From the NCBI GenBank assembly GCA_035771175.1, contig CM069596.1, forward strand, positions 11,799,001-11,863,000: DNA of 64,000 nt, given 5' to 3'. This DNA is from Paratinospora sagittata (lineage: Eukaryota; Streptophyta; Magnoliopsida; Ranunculales; Menispermaceae). Below are positions 35,298-45,899 of this stretch, piece by piece. A model generated the notes under the pieces. That model saw nothing but the letters and a program-made list of their open reading frames with translations, was not told the origin of the DNA and did not search any database. Each line of letters begins with the position of its first letter. The first letter of the stretch is position 1. Both the position numbers and the translations under genes were made by a program.

Positions 35298-35972
35298 CAC
35301 TAGTACAATGAGGACTTTTAACAATGGATTCTGACCATTGTTAAAAGGTTTCAACAACGGTTTTTAGCTGTTGTAAAAAACATTGTTATAGCCCTTCTTG
35401 TTTATCTCGAGGGCTATGACAACGTTGGTCAAGCGTTGTGATTAAAAAAAATTCGACAAGGGTTTAAAACCGTTGTTAAATCTCTTTTTTTTCTAAAAAA
35501 AAAAAAATCCATTAGCAACCAATTTTTCTTTTTATTTGACAGCCTCTTCTTCTTCTTCTTTTTTTTTTTTTTTTTTAATTTGGTGGGGAGGGGGCAAAAT
35601 ATTAAAACATATACTGAAAACCAAATATTAATTAAATTAATAACAATGGAGAGTGCATACATAATTACATCAAATTATTCTCCTCAACCCAAACCAAAAA
35701 AAGAAAATCAAATATGTTCAATTTTTCTTCTTCTCCTTCTCCTATTGACACATCAGAAAGAGGAAACTAATCAGATCATGCCAACTATTATCACAAACAT
35801 CAATAGGAGGAAACTTTTTATAATCCTGGCTTATTAGAAATAGTGGGTGATCATAATGATTAGTTCATATATACACAAATAACTTTCAATCACAGATTGC
35901 ACCCACATAGATATAAAACGAAAAACAAGATGAAAGGAATAATAATATGAATGCATAGGAAATTAATGGTAC

Positions 35973-36049
35973 CTTAGTCCATGAGTTTGGGTTCAGCACC
36001 AATGTGGGTGAAGTTCCATCATATTCAGCTTTCTTGAAATTGAAAGGAC
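35973..36049 (-). pseudogene. Captured serine carboxypeptidase-like exon (second)
   Basis: On the minus strand, between an acceptor (tttgtag) and a donor (gtacca), 77 nt encode GPFNFKKAEYDGTSPTLVLN and then PNSWTK. This is the plant SCPL segment following the oxyanion-side glycines and leading to the 'SWTK(V)' exon end. Phase matches the exon at 36237-36306 (EI-G-PFNF), so the intron-exon layout of a real gene is kept. These are vacuolar/secreted serine hydrolases or acyltransferases. The catalytic Ser, Asp and His exons are not found nearby, so it is a fragment inside the CACTA element. Confidence 0.65.
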
Positions 36050-36236
36050 CTACAAATGCAGGGAAAAAAACCCTTGCCCATCGTCAGTCTCATTAATCCA
36101 AATCCAAGGCTAAACTTGCAAAACTAGATTAAGTAATGCAAAATATTAAGTGTGGGTTCTAAGTAGTGAAAACATTAGAAACTTGAATTAAGTGAAGGGT
36201 GGGTTATTAGTAGTGAAAAATATTAAATGTGGGCAC

Positions 36237-36306
36237 CTATTTCAAAAGCAAGTCCAGAGAAGGCAGAACAATCAGGACCTCCTGAAATCCACAGAATAAG
36301 AGGGTC
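36237..36306 (-). pseudogene. Captured serine carboxypeptidase-like exon (first)
   Basis: Minus strand: [20 protein letters not shown] then FEI, with a donor after 36237 (AG|gtgccc). The GGPGCS-type motif of SCPL proteins is recognisable, with Asp in place of the usual Gly (GGPDCS). The exon's upstream edge near 36306-36313 is approximate. It joins in phase with the exon at 35973-36049. The intervening 187 bases and the 36470-36710 region (a roughly 120-bp degenerate tandem duplication) are intron-like. Confidence 0.65.
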
Positions 36307-37299
36307 AAAATACCACAAGTACTATTTACCATGCTAAAAATAGTTTATCATGATGTTAAGCACATCTACTGAAGTATTGGCATCGTCTGACCACATGTTT
36401 CTAAGATAAAAATAAATAAATAAACAAAAGATGGAAATAAAAGGTATTTCTAGGCTCAAATAATCAATTTTTTTCTTACTAACTTAAGGAAGCATTTTAC
36501 CTCACTAACTTGAGAAAAAGAAAAGCAGATTTATATGCAAACCTCATGTGAGACCAGGAATGCAAGGTCAATTATATACCTGTATTGATTTGCTTAAGTG
36601 ACTATAATTCTTAACTCATAAACTTAAGAAAGAGAAAAGTAGATTTCTATGTGGATCTCGCGTGAACCCAAGAATCCAAAGTCAATTATATACTCCTGTA
36701 TATAACACATTAAGTGGAAATGTAACTCAAATTCCAGACATTATAATCACATATTGGACAAATAACATAACGTGGTGTAACTAAAACTAAAACTAAAACT
36801 AGCTTATAGGTGTCTATCATGTGTTTCAGAAAAAGGTAGTTAATATTTTTACAAAGAACTGCAATGAGTTGGAGAAGTAAACAATGCACAAAAAATTACA
36901 AATCCCAATAAACTAGCTATAGGTCTATCATATTTCTACATCGTTTTGAAAAGATCATGTTGAAAGGATAAGAAATTTTGAGCAAAGAGTAAAAACCAAG
37001 CAAAAATTAATTACAAAGAGAAATGAACCAAGTAAAATAGAAACCGTGAAAATAGAAAGCAAAAGTAGACGTACATTCGTTATTGTGAGCCAAGTAATTC
37101 CCTCTTATTGTGCAGCGTCAAGCAAAGCTTACACTCATAACTAATCAATCACCAACAAACAAACAATTTAGTTTACAAACAAGAATTGAAAGATTAGGGT
37201 TTGAAGAAAGAAGGAAAGGGGGGATTGATTGATTATAACCTTCCGAGATGATTTCGCATGAAATAGGGATCCTTGGCAAGATCGATAGTCTCAAGCGCC

Positions 37300-37596
37300 A
37301 ATCTTCGCAATCTCTCTCTCCGATCGATGGCTTCGTTCTGAGCGGAGGGAGCCAGATTGCAGAGCGAGAGTGAAAGAGCAGAGTAGAGAGTGCGAGATTG
37401 CAGGGCGAGAGAGTAGAGAGTAGAGAGAGTAGAGAGTGCGAGATTGCAGAGCGAGAGAGTAGAGAGTAGAGAGCGAGAGTGATAGAGCAGAGTAGAGAGT
37501 GCGAGAATGCAGAGTGAGAGAGTAGAGAGTAGAAAGCGAGAGTGATAGAGCAGAGTAGAGAGTGCGAGATTGCAGAGCGAGAGAGCAGAGAGTCAC
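37300..37596. repeat. GA-rich minisatellite split by the gypsy insertion
   Basis: Degenerate tandem units built from gagagagtagagagtagaga, gtgcgagattgcagagcgag and gcgagagtgatagagcagag. The same composition resumes at 47311-47380 (cgcgagagcgagattgcag), directly after the right TSD, showing that the gypsy element inserted inside this block. Long ORFs here on the minus strand (Ser/Leu-rich) are low-complexity translations. Confidence 0.8.
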
Positions 37597-39109
37597 TGTC
37601 ACACCCCGCCCGGACGCGCCTAAACCGGCGGTACACTCTCGGACGGGGGCGCATTTGGAACAATCACAATGGTAATAACAGAGTGCGCAGCGGAAATACG
37701 GTATACAGTACAAATCTGATTTCATATAATTCAGAATACTTTTGTACATAAAATGGTCAAGGGAACATACTGCCAAAATCCCCAATGATTCATACAAAGG
37801 GTACAAAATGTGGGCCCCATAACCTGCACCCAGTCCACCCTAATTTCCTGTGAAAGATTTGATAATATTGGAGTGAGCTTAACGCGCTCAGTGGGTAAAT
37901 AGTGCATGAGTATAACAATTAATAAAGCATACTTCAATATCAAATATCTTAAATACACATGTAAGCATCATAATCAATCAATATGTATGTATGCATGACA
38001 CCGTCACGTACTAATGGTTTGATGAGCGTACATCGCCTGAGTTCACGTACTGGTGTCCTTCCCCGGGCGAAGCCAGGTTTTCACTGTACGTCCCTCCTCA
38101 GGAACGATGCTCTGGATTCACGTACTGATGTCCCTCCCCGGCGTAGCCAGGTTCACATGTACGTCCCTCTCCAGAGAAATAATATGAATAGTGAGCAATG
38201 CTTCTAACTATTCTATGAGTCATAAACCATATACGTCCCTAGGTGGTGATATGTATGATGCCAATGCATGAACTAGTCTAGTCTACTGGTCTGGTCTTTT
38301 CTTGACATTTAGACTGACTTTGGCATCGTCTAGTGATCCTTATTAGGGTCGGTATCACGACGTGCAAGGTTAGGACATTCAGGTCATAAACACTATTGAT
38401 ATAATGCAGTGTAAATGAATAGTAGACATAATAATAATTGAATGTAAACTTTAATAAAAGTTATGAAACACGCAAACCTATGTTTCGTTCCCCACCTTCA
38501 GATCTGGTGCTTTTCTCCGGACGGAATTTCGTTGCACCGCTTTCAGATCTGGCGCTCTCTTCCGGACAGAAATTTGTTGCACCACACCGGGAGTCTCAAA
38601 GACTAAAAACTTAGAATGTGTATAAAGGAGAAGAAAAATCACAAGAGAAGGTGATTTGGTGTGAGAAATGAGAAATGAGGAGGTTTCTTATATAGAGATT
38701 TTGTGCGCCCGAACGTTCTGGCAGGCGCCTGAACGTTCTGGCATGGCGCCTGAACGTTCTGGCATGGCGCCTGAACGTTCTGGCATGGCGCCTGAACGTT
38801 CTGGCATGGCGCCTGAACGTTCTGGCAGGCGCCTGAACGTTCTGGCAGGCGCCTGAACGTTCTGGCAGGCGCCTGAACGTTCTGGCATGCCGCCTGAACG
38901 TTCTGGCATGCCGCCTGAACGTTCTGGCATGCCGCCTGAACGTTCTGGCAGGCGCCTGAACGTTCTGGCATGCCGCCTGAACGTTCTGGCATGCGCCTGA
39001 ACGTTCTGGCATGCGCCTGAACGTTCGGGCGTTGCCCAAATAGTAAAAATTTCAAATAGTAATTTTTTTTTTTTTTTTTTTTTTTTTTTGTGAAATACAG
39101 GGTATTACA
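37597..39109 (-). repeat. 3' LTR of the RKD-carrying gypsy element
   Basis: Read on the minus strand it runs from tgtaataccctg to ggggtgtgaca. It carries a 16-unit array of the CCTGAACGTTCTGGCA motif in U3 (38707-39028) and a TATA box (ctctatataagaa) at about 38688-38698, about 10 bp past the last unit. R/U5 follows, with repeated 'cacgtactg(a/g)tgtcc' and 'acgtccct' motifs (38020-38170, 38235). Near-identical to 45900-47305 apart from the array, which has about five more units, and the T-run. Confidence 0.9.
38707..39028. repeat. 16-unit array of a GAACGTTC motif (19-20-bp period)
   Basis: Direct repeats of gcgcctgaacgttctggca(t/g), each centred on the palindrome GAACGTTC, spaced 19-20 bp, with small linker variants (tggcgcc, tgccgcc, aggcgcc). 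GAACGTTC fits the heat-shock-element half-pair GAAnnTTC. It lies in U3 immediately upstream of the TATA box in element orientation. ORFs read through it are repetitive artefacts. Confidence 0.9.
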
Positions 39110-39122
39110 CTCTACCCCCCTT
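39110..39122 (-). other. Polypurine tract of the RKD-carrying element
   Basis: On the minus strand, aaggggggtagag directly precedes the LTR start tgtaataccc. This is the expected priming site for plus-strand DNA synthesis and fixes the element's orientation. Confidence 0.8.
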
Positions 39123-39148
39123 AAAGGGATTTCGCCCTCGAAATCAAG

Positions 39149-41224
39149 TCAAGTAGTGATGGGGGTTGGCGGTTTGAGAAGTAGCCGCAGGCTGTGAATG
39201 AGGCCACTGCCCATCAGTCGTAACATGTCTTCTAAGATTTGGATAAGCCGCTCTGACGGCCCATCAGTCTGAGGGTGGAAGGCTGTGCTCATAGTGATCT
39301 TAGAACCCATTCTATTTTGGAAACTTTGCCAAAAGTTGGATGTGAATCGAGGGTCTCGATCAGAGACGATCGTGAGTGGAATTCCATGGAGGCGTACGAT
39401 CTCTCTTTCATAGAGTTCGGCAAGTTTGGCGGGATTATCCGTGAACTTTATTGGCAAGAAGTGTGCCGACTTTGTAAGTCGGTCAATGATAACCCAGATA
39501 GCAGCTTGTCCTTTATTATTTCGAGGTAAGGCGGTAACAAAATCCATTGCGATGTTTTCCCATTTCCATTCTCCAATAGATAACGGTTGGAGAAGGCCAG
39601 AGGGAAGTCTTCGTTCTGCCTTAACTTGCTGGCAAACAAGACATCGAGCAACGAAGTCTGCAATGGCCGTCTTCATTCCAGAAAACCAGAATTGTCGCTT
39701 GACATCCTGGTACATCTTGTCACCCCCAGGATGCATAGCGTATCGCGAACAGTGCATCTCAGTAAGCACGTCTTTCCGAACCTCGGGATCGTTCGGAAGA
39801 CAAAGACGTTTTTTATAGAAAACGGCTCCGTCGTCAGAGACTGACCAATGAGGAAGGTCTTGCCCGCTGAGTAGAAGTTGTCGTTTCTCCATTAACATAG
39901 GGTCATTGGCTTGAGTAGCTGAAATCTTGCGAACAAGGTCAGAGGTAGCTGATAATTGAGAGAGTCGTGGTCTTGGTCCCTCTATGTTCAGTTGTAGGTT
40001 AAAGTTCTCCAACTCTGTAGCCAACTTTCCCATTTCATAGTTAAGAGTGCAAGCAACATAAGATTTTCTACTCAGGGCATCAGCCACAACATTGGCCTTT
40101 CCGGGATGGTACTGGAGTTGAAAGTCATAATCTTTCAAGAATTCCAACCATCGTCGTTGGCGGAGGTTAAGGTCTCGCTGAGTGTATATGTACTTAAGAC
40201 TCTTGTGATCCGAGAAGACCTCAAAGCGTTCACCGTATAGGTAATGACGCCATAACTTTAGTGCAAATACGACAGCGGCAAGCTCCAAGTCATGCGTTGG
40301 GTAATTACCCTCATGAATCTTCAGTTGTCTGGACGCATATGCAACCACTTGGCCTTCTTGCATTAGCACGGCACCTAAGCCTTGGAGAGAGGCGTCGGTG
40401 TATAATGAAAATCCAATTGCATTTCTTGGAGTGATAAGTACAGGTGCTGTCGTGAGGCATTTTTATCAATTCTTGAAATGATGCTTCACAGGCGGAATTC
40501 CAGATAAAGCGCACGTCTTTCCGAGTGAGTTTGGTCATAGGTTCAGCAATCTTGGAGAAATCCTTGATGAAGCGTCTGTAATAGCCAGCCAAACCAAGAA
40601 AACTCCTAATCTGAGTAACAGTGGTAGGCTGCTTCCAGTTTAAGACGGCTTCAACCTTAGAAGGATCGACCTCAATGCCATTGCCTGAAACCACATGGCC
40701 GAGGAATTGAACTCTCTGCGCCCAAAATTCGCACTTACTCAACTTGGCATACAGTTGGTGTCTTTGTAAGGTCTGGAGGACGATCTGCAAATGTAGTTTA
40801 TGGTCTTCTTCGGTTGAGGAATAGATCAAGATGTCGTCCACAAAAACCACCACGAACCGGTCTAAGTATAACCTGAATATGCGATTCATCAAATCCATGA
40901 ATGCATCAGGTGCATTTGTTAGGCCGAAGGGCATAACTAAGAATTCGTAATGACCGTACCGAGTTCTGAACGCCGTCTTGGTGATGTCTGACTCCCGGAC
41001 TCGGAGTTGGTGATAACCGGACCGTAAATCAATCTTAGCGAAGGATTTGGCTTCTCGAAGTTGGTCGAATAAGTCATCGATCCTGGGCAACGGATATCTG
41101 GTCTTGATGGTGACGTTATTCAACTTACGATAATCGATGCAAAGTCGTAACGAACCATCCTTTTTGCGAACAAACAGAACTGGAGCGCCCCAGGGTGATG
41201 AACTCTTTCGGATGAAGCCATTAC
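39149..41224 (-). pseudogene. Ty3/gypsy pol: RT, RNase H, truncated integrase
   Basis: Minus strand from about 41224: [85 protein letters not shown] (RT catalytic VDD). RNase H follows with [20 protein letters not shown] and [20 protein letters not shown], then the integrase HHCC region ([21 protein letters not shown]) and core ([41 protein letters not shown]). There is a frameshift near 40455. Integrase ends at EDMLR and jumps to the pol tail, so the C-terminal domain is deleted. Protease is absent. Confidence 0.9.
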
Positions 41225-41227
41225 GCT

Positions 41228-41467
41228 CTAATTCCGTAAGTTGTTTTGAACAGTGGCCTTCATAGCCTTAATAAATCCAGCGAAGAAGGTTTCAAAGCTT
41301 GAAGACATGGCAAAGGGTGCGGGTGGGGGTGGGATTGCCTGCCCAGATGTAGTGGCAGTGTTGGGTGTGGCCTGTGCTGTTGTCGGAGGCGGCGATTCCT
41401 GAATCTTAGGAGGGGCCTCAATTGTGGGACAAACAGTACGTGGCCTTCCTCTCTTTCTTGTTTGCAT
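41228..41467 (-). pseudogene. Gag N-terminal fragment
   Basis: 79 codons starting MQTRKRGRPRTVCPTIEAPP, Pro/Thr-rich, then [20 protein letters not shown]. The basic 'RGRPR' start is usual for plant gypsy gag. The ORF runs out of frame at the deletion junction (about 41225) where gag capsid, zinc knuckle, protease and early RT are missing and RT begins at LTELERNG. Confidence 0.65.
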
Positions 41468-41869
41468 TTTCTCACTGGCAAGGAGAAAATAAAACCAAGA
41501 TTAAGGAACTGTAGTCAAGTATAATGTTATAATATGCTCAGCAACAATTTCGAGAGTACTGCAATATTAAAGTCACCTATTTTTCTAAGTATAGTGTAAG
41601 GTTTTTGTTGAGGAATCAAAGAATCTTATATAACTCGTATGTGTGGCCATGGTGTAAAAACAAACAAGGTTAGAATGTCTATATAATAAGTAGAAAACTT
41701 TGCAAGTATTTAAAATGATTTTGTTTTGGTGTTCGTGAACATACATATATGTTTTATTGAAAAGTCATACGAGTCATAAGAAATCTAAGATTTGCCTCGG
41801 TAAATATCCTGATCTAACGTTCTATCGCAATCTTATGCAGTCATACGCTTACTCTTAGTCTGTTCGATT

Positions 41870-42160
41870 ATTATCCAAGTTCATATGTCCCATACCACAT
41901 GAATTTAGTAATAAGGGTGGAAACCAAGTTAAGTTGTATGAACACGGTCTCTAAAAACATTGGCTGAATAGAAGTTCACTAATAGTATCGTCCAAATTTA
42001 CTCGTCCCATACCGTGTAAACTTAGTGATAATATTAGTAAGGCAACTTTCTCCAAATGTTTCTTTTCACACAAGGTCATGGGTTTTCTTACTTCCACATT
42101 TTATTTAGTATCCTCCAATTTTGTTGTGTCCCATACCACGCCAAAGTTAGTGATACAAAA
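41870..42160. repeat. Degenerate tandem repeat in the element leader
   Basis: Three spaced copies of a motif like gtcccataccacatgaattt followed by agtgataa (near 41888, 42003 and 42128), with a period of about 115-125 bp. Non-coding, between the gag start and the ORF at 42250. Confidence 0.5.
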
Positions 42161-42249
42161 GAAAGAATGGTTGTAAGTCGGCCCACCAAAGATAGTCTTA
42201 AACAAAACATTTCATTCATATATAATAGAAAAATTTTCATTGCCAGTAA

Positions 42250-42606
42250 TCAATTTTGACGTTCTTGCCTACTACCATTCCTTCGAGATCTACTGGTATG
42301 TACAGAATGACTACTAACGGAAGGTTGAGAGTGTGCACGCTCTGGGTCGGAGTTTTGGAACCGGGTTAAGATATTATTGTGGCTCTCTCTCAGTGTAGCA
42401 ATATTGGATGCCATTTCATCTAACCGCAGAAGTTGGAAATCTTTGGTATGAAGTGTTGCCTTGAGTTGGCACGTTCCAAGTTGGTAGATTTGCTTGCGTA
42501 CCCTGTCTATCATGACTTTGTAGTGTGGCATATAATTCTGCGTTAGTAAGTGGTCGATCGGTTGGATTACCGGCTGGGTCTGATGTAGGATGTGGATTGG
42601 AATCAT
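42250..42606 (-). pseudogene. Unassigned ORF remnant in the leader
   Basis: The N-terminal part reads best in the frame beginning NPHPTSDPAGNPTDRPLTNA then ELYATLQSHDRQGTQ. After a frameshift near 42430 the frame DEMASNIATLRESHNNILTR and PSVSSHSVHTSRSRRNG continues to a stop. It looks like a degraded TE leader or gag-type protein, but I do not recognise the family. It ends where the telobox-like and promoter-like DNA of the RKD gene begins (42607). Confidence 0.3.
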
Positions 42607-42981
42607 TATTAGGGTTTTAGGGTTTAGGGTGAGGATTTAGGGTTTAGGGTTTTCGGTTTTCGGTTTTCACTTGCTGACTGTTGGCATCCCTATTACTATT
42701 CATCTGCACACTTGCAGCCACACTTGCTGACTTTTACAACACGCTTTCCTGTTCATTCTCACGGGTGTCGGCTATTCATTAAGACGCTCTCCTGTTCATT
42801 AGCACGCCCCCTATTCATCTGCACGGTTTGTTGGGCATCTGCACGCGTGTTGGTTCAGCCGGACGCTTGTTGGTGCTGTTGAGTGAGTTCTACTACTGCT
42901 AGGAGTATGTATTTTTTTTATTTTGTTGTTTGGGGTAGTGGAGTTGGTGATTGTGTTTCGTGGAGAAAGAAGAGAAGAAAT
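42607..42981 (+). promoter_or_regulatory. RKD upstream region: telobox motifs and short array
   Basis: Starts with several TTTAGGG-type (telobox) motifs (ttttagggtttagggtg, ttcggttttcgg) at 42612-42668. A degenerate roughly 24-bp array follows (ctattcatctgcacac, ctgttcattctcacggg, ctattcattaagacgct, ctgttcattagcacgcc, ctattcatctgcacggt) at about 42690-42850. Teloboxes are known in plant promoters, and the array resembles the CpG-containing U3 arrays of LTRs in this window. The ATG of RKD is at 42982. No clear TATA box; the transcription start is not defined. Confidence 0.4.
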
Positions 42982-44516
42982 ATGATGGAAGGAGGAGGAG
43001 GAGGAGCAGCTCCGGCGCCGAAACAGGATGAGTTGCAGCCACATCCGACGAAGGAGCAGCTGCCCAACATTTCGTACTGCATTACCAGCCCTCCACCATG
43101 GCGTCAGTTCCTCACTTATTTCTTTTTTTCTTTGGTGTTTCGTAATTTCTTTTTATGGTTCTGGTTTGGCGTGTAAGAGAAATCTCCCAATTATGCTGGT
43201 TTTTATTGTGATGTTGTTGTCACTGATGACGATGATGAACTTCACAGCTAACAGAGACATGGTGGATATTGGAGAAGACCCATTTCTCTTCTCAAACCAA
43301 TTCCACCCACTTGATTTTAGCTGTTCAAGTTTTGGTAGCAGCCCATATACGCGGGAGCCTCTTCTAGAATATGGTTTACGCGAGGCAGTGGTACCACCCT
43401 TCATGAATTCTTCAATGGATGAAGATGACTTTCCAAGCCAACTTAATGAACTTGAAGGTGAGTATCAATGCTCAATCCACTTTATATTGTACTTGATTAT
43501 GGATAGATTGGCAATTTCATCCTCTTTGTGTTGATTAATTTGCTATTGGAATTAGAAGCGGGGAAACAACAGATTGTGATGCAGGAAAATGGAGAGGGGA
43601 TGAGTAGTACTGGTACTGATCATGTGAACGTTGGAGGTTTGAATCCAATGAGAATTGGATTAGAAGCGGAGAAACAACAGATTGTCAGGCATGAAAATGG
43701 AGAGGGGATGATTAGTTGCAGCAGTACTGGTAGTGATCATGTGGAATCGATGACGAAACTGAAGAGTGAGTCTCTATCACGCACTACCATTTCACGCTAC
43801 TTCTACATGCCCATATCAGAAGCTGCAAAAGAACTTAAGGTAGGCTTAACCTTGCTGAAGAGGAGGTGCAGGGAATTGGGCATCCGTAGATGGCCTCACA
43901 GAAAGTTGATGAGCTTGCAGACCCTTATCAAAAATGTTCAGGTATTTATCATCATTATATATTGATCTTTATAAGTATTTTGATAGCTTAACTTGGGGAA
44001 GTTCTGATTAATATAATGACTTCTTAATTAATTATGTATTGCAGGAAATGGGTGAAGTAGAAGGGGTTGGTGGAGATATGAAGATAAGAGACGCTTTTAG
44101 GTTATTGGAGGAACAAAGGAAATGGCCTCACAGAAAGTTGATGAGCTTGCACCTAATTATCAATAATGGTCAGGTATTTATCATCAGTATATATTGATCT
44201 TTAGAAGTATTTTGATATATTAAGTTGGGGAGGTTCTAATGAATATAATTACTTGGTAATGAATTATGTACTGCAGGAAATGGGGGAAGGAGAAGGGGTT
44301 GGTAGTGATATAAAGATTGGAGACGCTCTGAGGTTATTGGAGGAACAAAAGAAGTTGGTGGAAGAGATGCCAGAGGTGGATCTTCAGGAGAAAACAAAGA
44401 AACTAAGGCAGGCTTGCTTCAAGGCCAACCACAAGAAAAGAAAGGAAACCAACTGCAAGAAAAGAAAGGAAATGACTCTAGAGTGGCACCCAGTTGTTAT
44501 TTCTCGTTTAAATTAA
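42982..44516 (+). CDS. RKD-type RWP-RK transcription factor gene, five exons, inside a retrotransposon
   Basis: Predicted exons 42982-43102, 43248-43457, 43556-43941, 44045-44173 and 44277-44516, all with GT-AG introns and matching phases; 1086 nt, 361 residues, no stop. The RWP-RK domain is at about residues 189-239 ([16 protein letters not shown] ... [11 protein letters not shown], then RWPHRK at about 222-227). The C-terminus has [32 protein letters not shown] and a basic NLS-like tail. RKD proteins are nuclear DNA-binding regulators of egg cell and embryo development; a citrus member is linked to apomixis. Exon 4 is a tandem duplicate adding a partial second domain ([12 protein letters not shown]). 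Exon 3 holds two copies of a roughly 36-residue repeat (LEAxKQQIV). Lies antisense in the gypsy element. Confidence 0.85.
43891..44354 (+). repeat. 232-bp tandem duplication inside the RKD gene
   Basis: The segment from tggcctcacagaaagttgat in exon 3 (43891), through the 103-bp intron, to gaggaacaaa in exon 4 is repeated starting at 44123, through a second 103-bp intron, to exon 5. The duplication created exon 4 (129 nt, in frame). By eye the two introns differ at roughly 15% of sites, so the duplication is far older than the LTR insertion (under 1%). Confidence 0.85.
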
Positions 44517-45882
44517 CAGTTTATCATGTATGAACTGAGTAGTGATTTTCACAAACTTGGCTGAATAAAGTGTCAACTTAAGTAGATCGTGTGATCATTT
44601 TGCTTAGGAGATACGGATTAAGCTGTTTTATGAGTAGATGCTAGAGTAAGGAAATTTATCATGTCCCCTAAACCCTAATATGATGCCCAATCATGAAGTT
44701 TTCATATCATGTCAAATGATCAATGTGTTACGACACTTCTATACCTAAATTAAAAGTAGTGGACTTAAGTTTATGATGTGGAGCAACTGATAACAGTTTG
44801 TCTTAAATAAACATTAGACCGAATATCAGATGTCTTCATATTGAAATTCTCCATCTTCCTTTAGTAAAAAGGTCCTATTCCTATCAGTATTTTTGAACAG
44901 TTTATCAGTACTGATGAACAGTTTATCAGTACGTTTGGACAGTTTATCAGTACGTTTGGACAGTTTTAGCAGTACGTTTGAACAGTTTATTGGGACGGTT
45001 GACCCTCGACTTTGGTTATATTTAACCAATCTAATGTTGCGAGTTCGTCATAAAGGATTGGACGGAGGCGCAGATCGCTATTGTCGATGCTCCTCATGGT
45101 CACAATCTCTCTTTTGGACAATTCCGTTAGTCTAGTGGGAATTGGTTCCCTACTAGTAGAAGTTGTTCCCTCCCTTGAGGTCATTCTTTTGCTGAAAGGA
45201 AAATAAATTTGTGTGAAAAACACAAAATATATTCCTAATATTTTTAAGAGTTATGCCTTGTCTTCTAGACATTATTTTCGAGTTTTCTGTTGATGTTTAT
45301 GCCATCATGAAATTTTCTTCATTAGTGATTTGATGCATATATGTCGTATTCACCTATGAATGTATAGACATATCTCATCATAATTATATATATATATAGT
45401 TTTCATAAAGCAACTATATATATATATATTTTTTTTTTCAATTTAGACTATATAAAAATCATATATAGTTATTTTTAATCTTAACTATATATAGAAGTCA
45501 TATATATATAGTTTTAGATATATAATTTTTTTTTTTTTTCTTTTTTTTTTTTCCGAATAAATAATTTTCGAAAAATATTTTTTTTTTTTTTTCGAATAAA
45601 TAAATTTCCAAAAATAATTTTTTTTTTTTTTTTCGAATAAATAAATTTCCAAAAATAATTTTTTTTTTTTTTTTTCGAATAAATAATTTTCGAAAAATAA
45701 TAATTTTTTTTTTTTTTTTTTTTTTTTTTTATACGTACCTCATGTACTCTAATGTATATAGATACATATATTCAATAATAACTACACATATAGTTTCTAA
45801 TAAATTATGACTATGTGTATAGTTAAATCAATTATAGTTTCTTCCCCTAATTTGGTGGATTTGGGCGGGCCGTGGACCGTAC
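44517..45882. other. Element leader and RKD downstream DNA: tandem and AT-rich repeats
   Basis: 44517-44870: RKD 3' flank with no other gene. 44887-45000: five units of gaacagtttatcagtacg(t). 44987-45223 minus: a 78-codon ORF (TSREGTTSTSREPIPTRL), function unknown, possibly a leader or gag remnant. 45370-45530: TA-rich stretches. 45553-45705: four roughly 40-50-bp units of cgaataaataattttc followed by T-runs. None looks like a functional gene. Confidence 0.5.
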
Positions 45883-45894
45883 GCTCTGATACCA
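45883..45894 (-). other. Primer-binding site (initiator tRNA-Met type)
   Basis: The minus strand reads tggtatcagagc, five bases inside the right LTR. This is the standard PBS of plant LTR elements primed by initiator tRNA-Met, and it marks 45900-47305 as the 5' LTR. Confidence 0.9.
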
Positions 45895-45899
45895 TTAAA

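Noticed and set aside
37145..37806. Two 170-codon minus ORFs (Ser/Leu-rich)
   Set aside because: Low-complexity readings of the GA-rich minisatellite and the LTR edge, overlapping in different frames.
38707..39028. CRISPR-like regular repeats
   Set aside because: There are no unique spacers: the units are contiguous, with 1-2-bp linker variation, inside a plant LTR.
38611..39055. Long minus-strand ORFs of repeating ARTFRRxP/ERSGAC peptides
   Set aside because: They are translations of the 19-20-bp GAACGTTC array in an LTR U3, open in several frames at once; not a protein-coding gene.
42610..42665. Interstitial telomere array
   Set aside because: Only a few TTTAGGG-type motifs with interruptions; better described as telobox-like promoter motifs.
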